A stretch of 8,314 bases of DNA from DATGHS01 sp035307785. GTDB taxonomy: Bacteria; Planctomycetota; Planctomycetia; Gemmatales; Gemmataceae. The stretch covers positions 1 through 8,314 of the forward strand of contig DATGHS010000240.1 in the NCBI GenBank assembly GCA_035307785.1. Direction: 5' to 3'. Below the pieces are notes generated by a model that was given only the letters and a program-made list of their open reading frames with translations, had not been told where the DNA came from and ran no database searches. This document shows positions 1-5,814 of this stretch, in pieces. The position numbers and the translations under genes are program-made. How positions within the stretch are numbered: position 1 is the stretch's first letter; each line of letters starts with the position of its first letter.

Positions 1-2
1 TG

Positions 3-116
3 AGCGTGGGCGATGAGGTGCTGTACGGCCGCTATTCCGGCAACGACATTGAAGTGGCGGGGAAGGAAATCAAGATCATGCGCGAGAGCGATATTCTGGC
101 TAAGGTTGTGAAGTGA
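3..116 (+). CDS. groES: GroES co-chaperonin, C-terminal fragment (5' end outside window)
   Basis: The reading frame is open from the window edge and ends in TGA at 114-116, giving 37 residues. They contain the GroES-type end VGDEVLYGRYSGNDIEV followed by KIMRESDILAKV. In the family this C-terminal part forms the last beta strands of the heptameric 10-kDa lid that caps the GroEL cavity in the cytoplasm; the mobile loop that touches GroEL lies upstream and is not visible. groEL follows on the same strand after a 131-nt gap that holds an inverted repeat. Identification is firm from the motif and the neighbour. The start, the promoter and any CIRCE operator of the operon are outside the window. 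Confidence 0.95.
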   Translation, partial: SVGDEVLYGRYSGNDIEVAGKEIKIMRESDILAKVVK

Positions 117-130
117 GAATTCTTAAAGAC

Positions 131-222
131 AGGACACAAAGATCACAAAGGAGCACAAAGAAAACAATTAAATAAATGAATCTCTTTGTGTTCTTTGTGC
201 TCCTTTGTGATCTTTGTGTCCT
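131..222. repeat. Perfect 30-bp inverted repeat made of CTTTGTG units, groES-groEL gap
   Basis: The arms at 131-160 and 193-222 are exact reverse complements over 30 bp, separated by 32 nt. Each arm is a degenerate tandem: CACAAAG starts at 135, 144 and 154 on the left, and CTTTGTG starts at 184, 193, 203 and 212 on the right, so the period is 9-10 nt. No T tract follows the stem, so it is not a classical terminator. It ends 9 nt before the groEL Shine-Dalgarno and would sit in the intercistronic RNA if groES and groEL are cotranscribed. The stretch also reads through in the groEL frame, which creates a false N-terminal extension rich in Phe, Val, Leu and Cys. Confidence 0.93.
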
Positions 223-247
223 CTTTTCCTCGGGAGACCAAACTAAA

Positions 248-1867
248 ATGGCGAAGCAGTTGCTGTATACCGACGAGGCCCGCAAGAAACTCTTTGCGGG
301 CGCCGAGAAGTTGGCCCATGTCGTGGGCATGACCCTTGGGCCCACCGGCCGCAATGTGATTATCGACAAATCGTTCGGCGGGCCGACCGTCACCAAAGAC
401 GGCGTCACTGTCTCGAAAGAGATCGACTTGCCCGACCCGTTTGAAAACATGGGCGCCAAGCTCGTGAATGCCGTGGCCCAAAAGACCAGCGACGTGGCCG
501 GCGACGGCACCACCACCGCCACCATTCTCGCCCTGGCCATCTACCAGGAAGGGCTGCGGAACATTACCGCCGGGGCCAACCCCATGGCCGTGCAGCGCGG
601 CATCAACAAGGCGGTGGATGCGGCCATCGAACATCTCGAATCCTTCACCAAGCACCTGACCAAGAAGGAAGAGATGAAGAACGTGGCCAGCATTTCGGCC
701 AACAACGACGAAACCATCGGCGCGCTGATGGCCGATGCATTTGAAAAGGTCGGCAAAGACGGGGTCATCACCGTCGAGGAAGGCAAGACTTCCGAAACCA
801 CGCTCGATTTCGTGGAGGGGATGCAATTCGACAAGGGCTACATCTCACCGTATTTCGTGACCGACGCGATGGAAATGAAGGCCGAGTACGAAGACTGCCT
901 CATCCTCATCTACGAAAAAAAGATCAGCAGCACCCGCGACATGCTGCCCTTGCTGCAAAAAGTCGCGGCTAAGCACCAGCCGCTGCTCATCATTGCCGAA
1001 GACGTGGATAGCGAAGCGCTGGCCGTCTTGGTGGTGAACAAGCTGCAGGCCGGCTTCCCGGTGGTGGCCGTGAAGGCGCCGGGCTTCGGCGATCGGCGCA
1101 AGGCCATGCTCGCCGACATCGCCGTGCTCACCGGCGGCACGTTCGTGAGCGAAGACCTGGGGATCAAACTCGAAAACGTTGGCCTGGAGCACCTGGGCAA
1201 GGCCGGGACCGTGCGCGTGGAAAAGGAAGCCTGCACCATCATCAAGGGCGCCGGCAAGAAGGCCGACATCGAAAAGCGCGTGGCGCAGATTAGGGCCCAG
1301 ATGGAGCAGACCGAAAGCGAATACGACAAGGAGAAGTTCAGCGAACGGCTGGCGAAGCTCATCGGCGGCGTGGCGATCGTCCGTGTTGGGGCGGCCACCG
1401 AAGCCGAGATGAAGCAGACCAAGGGCCGGGTGGAAGACGCATTGCACGCCACTCGTGCGGCCGTGGCCGAAGGCATCGTTCCGGGCGGCGGCGTGGCGCT
1501 GTTGCGCTGCGTCGATGTCGTCGATAAGCTCTCCGAGAAGCTGAAGGGCGACGAACGGCAGGGAGCCGAGATTGTGGTCCGGGCCCTGGAAAAGCCGGTC
1601 CGCATCATTGCCGAGAACACCGGCGTGGATGGGGCGGTGATTGCCGATGAGATTCGCTCCCAGTGGGAGAAGAACGAAAACATCGGCTACGACGCCAACA
1701 CCGGCAAGTACGTGGACATGTTCAAGGCCGGCATCGTCGATCCCACCCGCGTGACCAAGAGCGCGCTGCAAAACGCCGCCAGCATCGCCGGCTTGATGCT
1801 CACCACCGAAGTGATGATCACCAAGCTGGAGGAGGACGAGAAGAAGATCGCCGGCGCGGTGCGGTGA
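248..1867 (+). CDS. groEL: 60-kDa chaperonin GroEL
   Basis: This 539-aa protein is the ATP-driven folding chaperonin that forms the double-ring cage capped by GroES in the cytoplasm. Family motifs are all present: TLGPTGRNV (29-37), the ATP-site TKDG with Asp51, GDGTTTAT with Asp86 (85-92), the apical domain from about 190 to 370, and VEDALHATRAAVAEG with catalytic Asp397. GGG is at 413-415, followed by the equatorial C-terminal half with NTGVDG near 457-462. I chose ATG 248 because MAKQLLYTDEARKKL matches the usual GroEL N terminus and GGGAG (232-236) lies 11 nt upstream. The frame is open from ATG 176, but that extension is translated inverted repeat. The protein ends at KKIAGAVR and lacks the Gly-Gly-Met tail found on many GroELs, so it may be one of several paralogues. 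Confidence 0.98.
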   Translation: MAKQLLYTDEARKKLFAGAEKLAHVVGMTLGPTGRNVIIDKSFGGPTVTKDGVTVSKEIDLPDPFENMGAKLVNAVAQKTSDVAGDGTTTATILALAIYQEGLRNITAGANPMAVQRGINKAVDAAIEHLESFTKHLTKKEEMKNVASISANNDETIGALMADAFEKVGKDGVITVEEGKTSETTLDFVEGMQFDKGYISPYFVTDAMEMKAEYEDCLILIYEKKISSTRDMLPLLQKVAAKHQPLLIIAEDVDSEALAVLVVNKLQAGFPVVAVKAPGFGDRRKAMLADIAVLTGGTFVSEDLGIKLENVGLEHLGKAGTVRVEKEACTIIKGAGKKADIEKRVAQIRAQMEQTESEYDKEKFSERLAKLIGGVAIVRVGAATEAEMKQTKGRVEDALHATRAAVAEGIVPGGGVALLRCVDVVDKLSEKLKGDERQGAEIVVRALEKPVRIIAENTGVDGAVIADEIRSQWEKNENIGYDANTGKYVDMFKAGIVDPTRVTKSALQNAASIAGLMLTTEVMITKLEEDEKKIAGAVR

Positions 1868-1894
1868 TCGACCTGCCTTTTTGGGTGATTCGTC

Positions 1895-1903
1895 TGATAT
1901 AAT
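1895..1903 (+). promoter_or_regulatory. Candidate extended -10 promoter for dnaJ
   Basis: The groEL-dnaJ gap contains TGATATAAT, a perfect TATAAT hexamer (1898-1903) preceded by TG at the extended -10 position. No convincing -35 lies 16-18 nt upstream, where the sequence is pyrimidine-rich; extended -10 promoters can work without one. A transcript would start near 1910, just before the large hairpin at 1919-2000, and reach the dnaJ ATG after roughly 105 nt. Planctomycete promoter rules are poorly constrained, so this remains a motif-based call. Confidence 0.45.
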
Positions 1904-1918
1904 TGTCAAGGATTGGAA

Positions 1919-2000
1919 GTGACAAGGTGACAGGGTGACAAGGTGACCGGGTGAAGTCGGCTTTTCACCTTGTCACCCCATCACCCTGTCACCTTGTCAC
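1919..2000. repeat. Long inverted repeat of 8-nt GTGACAAG-type units, groEL-dnaJ gap
   Basis: Left arm 1919-1955 and right arm 1964-2000 pair over 37 positions with five mismatches, around an 8-nt loop (1956-1963). The outer 20 bp pair perfectly. Within the left arm GTGA recurs every 8 nt (1919, 1927, 1935, 1943, 1951). In the right arm TCAC recurs with the same period (1965, 1973, 1981, 1989, 1997). The hairpin ends 15 nt before the longer dnaJ start and lies downstream of the candidate promoter, so it would form in the dnaJ 5' leader. No T tract follows. Confidence 0.93.
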
Positions 2001-2015
2001 ACATACTGGATCACT

Positions 2016-3158
2016 ATGTCCGCAGAGACCCAAACGATGGCCGGGAAGCGCGATCCGTACGAAGTGCTGGGCGTGCGCAAGGAAGCGACAGACGAGGAGG
2101 TCAAAAAGGCGTATTGGGACCTCGCCAAGCAGCTTCACCCCGACCGCAATCCGGGCGATGTCGAGGCGGCCGAGAAGTTCAAGGAAGTGAACGAGGCCAA
2201 TGATATTCTCGGCGATCCGGAAAAGCGGGCCCGCTTCGACCGCTACGGCTATGCCGGCCTGCAGATGGGCAACGGCATGGCCGGCGACGACGCCGGCCAG
2301 TCCATCGCCGACATGATGGCCGACTTCGCGAGCGCCTTCTTCGGCGGCAATGGTCCGCGCGGGCCACGGCACGGCAGCGATCTTCAGGTAGAAGTGAAGC
2401 TGTCGCTGGAGGAAGCAGCGCGGGGCACGAAGCGAACTATTTCCATTCCGCGCGAAGAGTTCTGCCCGGAGTGCAAGGGCAGTCGGGCGAAGAAGGGCAC
2501 GCACCCCAAGCGCTGCGGCAGTTGCAACGGCCAGGGCGTGCGCGTCATTCGCCAGGGGTTCTTCTCCTTCCAGCAGACGTGCCCCAGTTGTCACGGCAGC
2601 GGCGAATTTATTAGCGAGCCGTGCCCGAATTGCCGGGGCCGCGGCCGGCTGGAATTCATCAAGAACCTGGAAATCAACATTCCGCCCGGCGTGGATACCG
2701 GCACGCAGATTCGCTATCCGGGCGAAGGCGAAGTCGGCGAGCGCGGCGCCGAGCGCGGCGACCTGTTCGTCGTGGTCCGCGTGAAGCCGCACCCGATTTT
2801 CCAGCGCGAGGGCCAGCACCTGCTATGCCGGGTGCCGGTCACGTATAGCCAGGCGGCTCTTGGCGGCGAGATCGAGGTGCCCACGCTCGACGGCATGATC
2901 AAGCACAATCTCCGGAAGGGTATCCAGAGCCACGACACCGTGCGGATTCACGGCCTGGGTATTAAGAATCGTCGCGGCGGCCACCCCGGCGACTTGATCG
3001 TGCAAGTGGTGATTGAAACGCCATCGCACTTGACGAAACGGCAGGAAGAACTGCTCCGTGAGTTGGCGGAAATCGAAAAGAGCAACGTCTCGCCGGAGCG
3101 GAAGAGCTTTTTCGACAAGGTAAAAGAGTTTTTCAAGGGTGAGAAGAAGGAAGAATAA
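2016..3158 (+). CDS. dnaJ: Chaperone protein DnaJ (type I Hsp40)
   Basis: DnaJ delivers unfolded clients to DnaK and stimulates its ATPase in the cytoplasm. Over 380 residues the type I order is visible: a J-domain (about 12-78) with the essential HPD at 41-43; a Gly/Met/Ala/Asp-rich linker (about 79-120) in place of a classic G/F region; a zinc-finger domain; and two beta-barrel client-binding domains to about 345. The zinc-finger cysteine pairs are C150/C153, C167/C170, C189/C192 and C203/C206. The first zinc motif reads CPECKGSR, without the final Gly of CxxCxGxG, but all eight cysteines are kept. ATG 2037 (MAGKRDPYEVLGV) is an alternative start that matches the usual family beginning better. 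Neither start has a strong Shine-Dalgarno. Residues 346-380 are charged. Confidence 0.97.
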   Translation: MSAETQTMAGKRDPYEVLGVRKEATDEEVKKAYWDLAKQLHPDRNPGDVEAAEKFKEVNEANDILGDPEKRARFDRYGYAGLQMGNGMAGDDAGQSIADMMADFASAFFGGNGPRGPRHGSDLQVEVKLSLEEAARGTKRTISIPREEFCPECKGSRAKKGTHPKRCGSCNGQGVRVIRQGFFSFQQTCPSCHGSGEFISEPCPNCRGRGRLEFIKNLEINIPPGVDTGTQIRYPGEGEVGERGAERGDLFVVVRVKPHPIFQREGQHLLCRVPVTYSQAALGGEIEVPTLDGMIKHNLRKGIQSHDTVRIHGLGIKNRRGGHPGDLIVQVVIETPSHLTKRQEELLRELAEIEKSNVSPERKSFFDKVKEFFKGEKKEE

Positions 3159-3229
3159 TGGCGAGCGTCGAGCCGTAAGGCCGACGTGGGAGCACAACAC
3201 AAGTCGGCCTTACGGCTCGACGCTCGCCA
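3159..3229. repeat. Perfect 27-bp inverted repeat directly after the dnaJ stop codon
   Basis: The arms at 3159-3185 and 3203-3229 are exact reverse complements over 27 bp with a 17-nt loop (3186-3202). The left arm begins with TGGCGAGCGTCGAGCC on the first base after the dnaJ TAA (3156-3158). The arms are GC-rich and have no internal tandem unit, unlike the two hairpins upstream. There is no T tract. The grpE Shine-Dalgarno follows 8 nt after the right arm. It may act in RNA processing or 3'-end protection, or be a small mobile palindrome; the sequence alone does not decide. Confidence 0.94.
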
Positions 3230-3253
3230 AGACATAGCGGGAGGTGCATCCTC

Positions 3254-3802
3254 ATGCCTGACTTGCCCCCCACTCCACAGGAAGAACACAAAATGCCTGC
3301 GCAGCCGGCACTCGAAAACGAATTGCCCACTGATCCGATGCTGCAAAGAGCCCAAGATGCCGAACGGCAGCGCGATGAGTATTTCCATTTGTTGCGCCAG
3401 TCGCAGGCCGATTATGAGAATGCGCATCAGCGCAATCGGCGCGAGCGCGAACAGGATCGGCGCTTTTCGGCCAAGCCATTGGCATTCGATTTATTGCCGG
3501 TTATTGACAATCTAGAGCGCGCGATGAGTGCGGCCAAGCAGGCCGGCGACAATAGCCCGCTGGCCCAGGGTGTGTCGCTCGTTCATCGCCAGATTCTCGA
3601 TGCACTGAAGCGGCATGGCATCACCAAGATGGAAACATTGCACCAGCCATTTGATCCGCATTTACATGAAGCTCTGCTGCAAATTGCCACGGATGAGTTT
3701 CCGCCGGGCACAGTGCTACAAGTGGACCAGCCGGGATTTATGATTCACGACCAGGTGCTGCGGCCAGCGCGCGTGGTGATTGCGAGCGCGCCGGCCGGGT
3801 GA
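3254..3802 (+). CDS. grpE: GrpE nucleotide exchange factor of DnaK
   Basis: GrpE releases ADP from DnaK and so completes the DnaK/DnaJ cycle in the cytoplasm. The protein has 182 residues. A charged, poorly conserved N terminus (1-30) leads into a long helix rich in Arg, Gln and Glu (about 31-73), which in the family forms the dimer stalk. A helical segment with LLPVIDNLERAM follows (80-91). The C-terminal beta domain carries the GrpE signature FDPHLHEAL (133-141), then VLQVDQPGFMIHDQVLRPARVV. ATG 3254 has GGGAGGTG (3239-3246) 7 nt upstream. ATG 3293 (169 aa) also has a good AGGAAG 8 nt upstream, so either start is possible. Position behind dnaJ supports the call. No dnaK is present in the window. 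Confidence 0.96.
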   Translation: MPDLPPTPQEEHKMPAQPALENELPTDPMLQRAQDAERQRDEYFHLLRQSQADYENAHQRNRREREQDRRFSAKPLAFDLLPVIDNLERAMSAAKQAGDNSPLAQGVSLVHRQILDALKRHGITKMETLHQPFDPHLHEALLQIATDEFPPGTVLQVDQPGFMIHDQVLRPARVVIASAPAG

Positions 3803-3804
3803 TT

Positions 3805-3890
3805 CCCTCCCCCCTTTGTGGGGAAGGGTTAGGGTGGGGGGCTTTGGACTCTCTCACCCCCACCCTGGCCCTCCCCATCAAGGGGGAGGG
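3805..3890. repeat. Imperfect C/G-run inverted repeat, grpE-fmdB gap
   Basis: Left arm about 3805-3840 begins CCCTCCCCCC and ends with AGGGTGGGGG. Right arm about 3857-3890 begins CCCCCACCCT and ends AAGGGGGAGGG. They are reverse complements with a few mismatches and small indels. The element starts two bases after the grpE stop. Similar CCCTCCCC...GGGGAGGG intergenic elements are widespread in environmental bacterial genomes, and their translations, with strings such as LTPTLALP as here, are often misannotated as small proteins. Each arm can also fold on itself because C-runs and G-runs alternate inside it. Confidence 0.85.
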
Positions 3891-3914
3891 AAATTTAGTT
3901 AACGAGGTTCATTC

Positions 3915-4247
3915 ATGCCGACGTACGAATATGTTTGCGATGCCTGCGGTCACAATTTCGACGAACTTCAATCCTTCTCCGACGCACCACTGACCAAGTG
4001 CCCCGCTTGTGGCAAGAAGAAGCTGCGCCGGCTCTTCGGCACGGGAGCCGCGGTCCTTTTTAAGGGCTCGGGCTTCTACGAGACCGATTATCGCAGCGAA
4101 TCGTACAAGTCGGGCGAAAAGGCGGACGCAGAAAAGGCTAAGCCGGCGACTTCGACCGATTCGAAGTCCGACTCGAACAAGACAGAAAGCAAACCGAAAG
4201 AAAGCACCCCGGCAAAACCGGCGAAGCCGGCAAAATCCGAAGACTGA
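3915..4247 (+). CDS. FmdB-family zinc-ribbon protein
   Basis: This 110-aa protein opens with MPTYEYVCDACGHNFD, the typical start of the FmdB/CxxC-CxxC zinc-ribbon family. One zinc site is formed by C8/C11 and C29/C32, followed by KKKLRRLFG and a KGSGFYETDYR segment at about 50-60 that is also standard for the family. From about residue 66 the tail is low complexity, rich in Lys, Ser, Ala, Pro and Asp, and probably disordered. FmdB was named as a putative regulator of formamidase, but the biochemical role of the family is not settled and I do not assign one. ATG 3915 has ACGAGG 8 nt upstream. yacG follows after 32 nt, so the two zinc-ribbon genes are probably cotranscribed. Confidence 0.9.
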   Translation: MPTYEYVCDACGHNFDELQSFSDAPLTKCPACGKKKLRRLFGTGAAVLFKGSGFYETDYRSESYKSGEKADAEKAKPATSTDSKSDSNKTESKPKESTPAKPAKPAKSED

Positions 4248-4279
4248 CCGAGCGTGGCGCTTGAGGAATTCCTGAAGAT

Positions 4280-4474
4280 ATGCGTGAGAAAAAGCCGAAG
4301 AGGGAGACACGCTGTCCGACATGCGATGCGGAGATTCGGGGAAATTGGCAGGAGTGGCCGCACTTCCCGTTTTGCAGCCATCGTTGCCGGCAGATCGACC
4401 TCGGTCGCTGGTTGGGCGAGGAGTACCGCATCCCGCAATCCACCCCGGAGGAATCCGAACCCACCAGCGACTGA
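4280..4474 (+). CDS. yacG: YacG-type zinc-finger DNA gyrase inhibitor
   Basis: The 64-residue product matches the YacG layout: CPTC (C12/C15), then FPFCSHRCRQIDLGRWL (29-45) with C32 and C36 completing a four-cysteine zinc site, then EEYRIP. In E. coli, YacG binds the GyrB C-terminal region and inhibits gyrase DNA binding; the same role here is inferred from family membership. The length is normal for the family, and the last dozen residues are Ser/Glu/Pro-rich. ATG 4280 is the first start in frame; a GAGGAA lies 11 nt upstream, with a weaker GAAG closer. It is the last gene before the strong terminator at 4516-4551, so it probably ends the fmdB-yacG transcript. Confidence 0.93.
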   Translation: MREKKPKRETRCPTCDAEIRGNWQEWPHFPFCSHRCRQIDLGRWLGEEYRIPQSTPEESEPTSD

Positions 4475-4515
4475 AGTTCTCCCTGCGAACCGGTCGCAAG
4501 GCCGTTCCATATAGG

Positions 4516-4551
4516 AAAAGAGGCGTGGCGAAAGCCGCGCCTCTTTTTTTT
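4516..4551 (+). terminator. Rho-independent terminator after yacG
   Basis: An 11-bp stem (4519-4529 with 4534-4544) contains one T-G wobble and closes on the GNRA-type tetraloop GAAA (4530-4533). It runs directly into eight Ts (4544-4551), and AAA at 4516-4518 can extend the stem by pairing with the Ts. It is the only classical intrinsic terminator in the window, and it separates the chaperone/zinc-ribbon block from the three-gene unit downstream. Confidence 0.95.
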
Positions 4552-4561
4552 GTTTACGGCC

Positions 4562-4591
4562 TTGAGCCGAGCGATGGCGCCAAAGTAGAAT
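4562..4591 (+). promoter_or_regulatory. Candidate sigma70-like promoter for the small-protein/NYN unit
   Basis: TTGAGC (4562-4567) and TAGAAT (4586-4591) are separated by 18 nt and match the -35 and -10 consensus at four and five of six positions. They lie just behind a strong terminator, where a new transcript must start if the genes downstream are expressed. The predicted start near 4598 is upstream of the Shine-Dalgarno at 4617, and it argues against the in-frame ATG at 4590, which overlaps the -10 box. Confidence 0.45.
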
Positions 4592-4616
4592 GCATCTTGA
4601 GACAGGTCGCCGGGCC

Positions 4617-4623
4617 GAGGAGA
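4617..4623 (+). promoter_or_regulatory. Shine-Dalgarno GAGGAGA fixing the start at 4629
   Basis: GAGGAGA lies 5 nt before ATG 4629 and supports it over the in-frame ATG at 4590, which has no such site and would fall inside the candidate -10 box. Confidence 0.6.
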
Positions 4624-4628
4624 CACCA

Positions 4629-4931
4629 ATGTCCACCACCATTGAACCTACCATTCCAGCTAACGGCGAACCGGCGCAGCCGCAGGGAATTGTGACATCG
4701 ATTCAGCAGCAAATGCTGGAATTGCAAAAAGCCATCCAGCGCCAGGCAGACGTAATCGAACTACTCCGGCACGAGAACGCTGAGTTGCGGGCCGAGGCCG
4801 ATATGTATCGCAAATCGTTGGCCACGGCAATTCAGCAGCCATTTGAATTCACGGCTGAGGAAATTCAAGCCTTGAGAGACAAGGGTCTATCGCTTCGGGA
4901 AGTTGTAGATGAGTTGATTCCGCCAGAGTAG
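4629..4931 (+). CDS. Small coiled-coil protein, possible antitoxin of a type II pair
   Basis: The product is 100 aa. Residues 1-20 are Pro/Thr/Ala-rich and probably disordered. A long amphipathic helix (about 21-70), rich in Gln, Glu, Leu and Ala and including IELLRHENAELRAEADMY, is a likely coiled coil for dimerisation. The C-terminal FTAEEIQALRDKGLSLREVVDEL (split here: FTAEEIQALRDKG, then LSLREVVDEL) resembles short helix-turn segments in small regulatory or antitoxin proteins. I do not recognise a named family. The next gene starts 2-5 nt downstream and encodes a RelE/ParE-like small protein, so antitoxin first, toxin second is the reading I favour. No clear DNA-binding domain of a known antitoxin class is visible, so the call is tentative. 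The codons are less GC-rich than in groEL. Confidence 0.75.
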   Translation: MSTTIEPTIPANGEPAQPQGIVTSIQQQMLELQKAIQRQADVIELLRHENAELRAEADMYRKSLATAIQQPFEFTAEEIQALRDKGLSLREVVDELIPPE

Positions 4932-4936
4932 CCGTG

Positions 4937-5260
4937 ATGGCCTTTCGCGTAACGATCTCGGATGTCGAAAAAGCGAGGCTCCGAGATTGGCGCGAAAAGG
5001 CAACGGCGCTTGGCATTTCCAAGCCCTTTGACCGCGCTTTGCGCCGCCTAACCGAGCAATTGGAAAACGACCCGGTGGGAACGTCCGCCCCGGCCATTCG
5101 CTATTTGCATGGGCTGGGGCTGCCGCTTTTCCATCTCGTGTATCTCATGCTTTACATGCAGTTCGTGGTGGACGAGGCCAAGCAGATCGTATTCATCAAA
5201 CGATTTTACATTGTTCCCGGTCATCCGCTGGGCGGATCTTCGGACCATTTCGGCAGCTAA
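4937..5260 (+). CDS. Small RelE/ParE-like protein, possible toxin
   Basis: The product is 107 aa from ATG 4937; the GTG directly before it (4934) is an alternative start. The pattern fits the RelE/ParE fold in outline: a short first strand (FRVTIS); two helices (DVEKARLRDWREKATALG and KPFDRALRRLTEQLENDPVG), with the Asp-Pro after the second helix common in this superfamily; then LHGLGLPL and strands LYMQFVVDEAKQIVFIKRF, the usual closing sheet in which VDE...VFI is a typical phrase. The tail is Gly/Ser-rich. RelE-type toxins cleave mRNA in the ribosome and ParE-type toxins poison gyrase; which, if either, applies cannot be seen. Tight coupling to the small gene upstream and to the nuclease gene 5 nt downstream indicates one transcript. 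Confidence 0.72.
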   Translation: MAFRVTISDVEKARLRDWREKATALGISKPFDRALRRLTEQLENDPVGTSAPAIRYLHGLGLPLFHLVYLMLYMQFVVDEAKQIVFIKRFYIVPGHPLGGSSDHFGS

Positions 5261-5265
5261 TTGCC

Positions 5266-5814
5266 ATGCCCTTCCTCATCGACGGCTACAACCTGCTCTT
5301 CGCGCTCGGCTTCACGAGCCGGCATTGGGGGCCGCATGCGCTGGAGAAATCGCGCGAAGATTTGCTGGTCTGGTTGGAAGCCGCGCTGGAGGACCAAGCG
5401 CCTTCGGTTACCATTGTCTTCGACGGGCGGGAGGAACATCGTAACCGAAGCGCTTCGCCCCGACCAAGCGGGGTAGAGGTGCGCTTCACGGCCGGTCAAT
5501 TGGCGGATGACGCCATTGAAGGACTCATCCGACAGACAACCAATCCACGCGGACTGACCGTCGTTTCCAGCGATCACCGCATCCAGGCCGCGGCCCGGCG
5601 GCGCGGCTGCGCGGCCTGGGACAGTGCCGATTTCATCGACTGGGTCCTCGAGCGCGGCGCACCCGCTCCGCCCAAGCCGATTAGTTCGGCGCAAAAGCCT
5701 GAATCGACTTCCGCCGAAGACACGGCCCACTGGCTGCGCGAATTCGGCGAAATTGAAGAAGATCGGGAGTTGAAGAAATTCAACCGTCCGTTTGAGGAGT
5801 TTGGCGAAGATTAG
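5266..5814 (+). CDS. NYN-domain ribonuclease-like protein (YacP/Rae1 type)
   Basis: The 182-aa product begins MPFLIDGYNLLFAL, the classic first strand of NYN/PIN-like nucleases. Likely metal-binding acids follow in family order: Asp6 with Asn9, VFDG with Asp53, ADD (Asp81/Asp82), and VVSSDHRIQAAARRRG with Asp103 (99-114). This matches the YacP-like NYN group; B. subtilis YacP/Rae1 is a ribosome-associated mRNA endonuclease, and an RNase role here is inferred. Residues beyond about 128 form a Pro/Ser/Glu linker and an acidic-basic helical tail not needed for the fold. ATG 5266 is 5 nt after the preceding stop, with no strong Shine-Dalgarno, which suggests translational coupling. The TAG stop lies inside the outer edge of the following inverted repeat. 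Confidence 0.87.
   Translation: MPFLIDGYNLLFALGFTSRHWGPHALEKSREDLLVWLEAALEDQAPSVTIVFDGREEHRNRSASPRPSGVEVRFTAGQLADDAIEGLIRQTTNPRGLTVVSSDHRIQAAARRRGCAAWDSADFIDWVLERGAPAPPKPISSAQKPESTSAEDTAHWLREFGEIEEDRELKKFNRPFEEFGED

Noticed and set aside
131..222. CRISPR-like array from the regularly spaced CTTTGTG units
   Set aside because: Units are 7 nt at 9-10 nt steps with no spacers of useful length, and they form an inverted repeat; no cas gene nearby.
176..247. N-terminal extension of GroEL from ATG 176
   Set aside because: The 24 residues are the translated CTTTGTG repeat. ATG 248 has a Shine-Dalgarno and the normal GroEL start.
117..247. CIRCE operator (TTAGCACTC-N9-GAGTGCTAA) in the groES-groEL gap
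   Set aside because: No match is present; if the operon has one it would lie upstream of groES, outside the window.
143..826. Minus-strand open frame covering the groES-groEL gap and the first third of groEL
   Set aside because: It is antisense to groEL and its end is translated inverted repeat; no family motif or start context.
845..1909. Long minus-strand open frame (354 codons) opposite groEL
   Set aside because: It lies entirely within and just past a certain groEL, its translation is His/Gly/Ala/Leu-rich without any motif, and it arises from the codon bias of a GC-rich gene on the other strand.
3799..3993. Small plus-strand frame spanning the grpE-fmdB gap
   Set aside because: It translates the C/G-run inverted repeat (SPLCGEG...LTPTLALP), a known source of false proteins, and overlaps the fmdB start.
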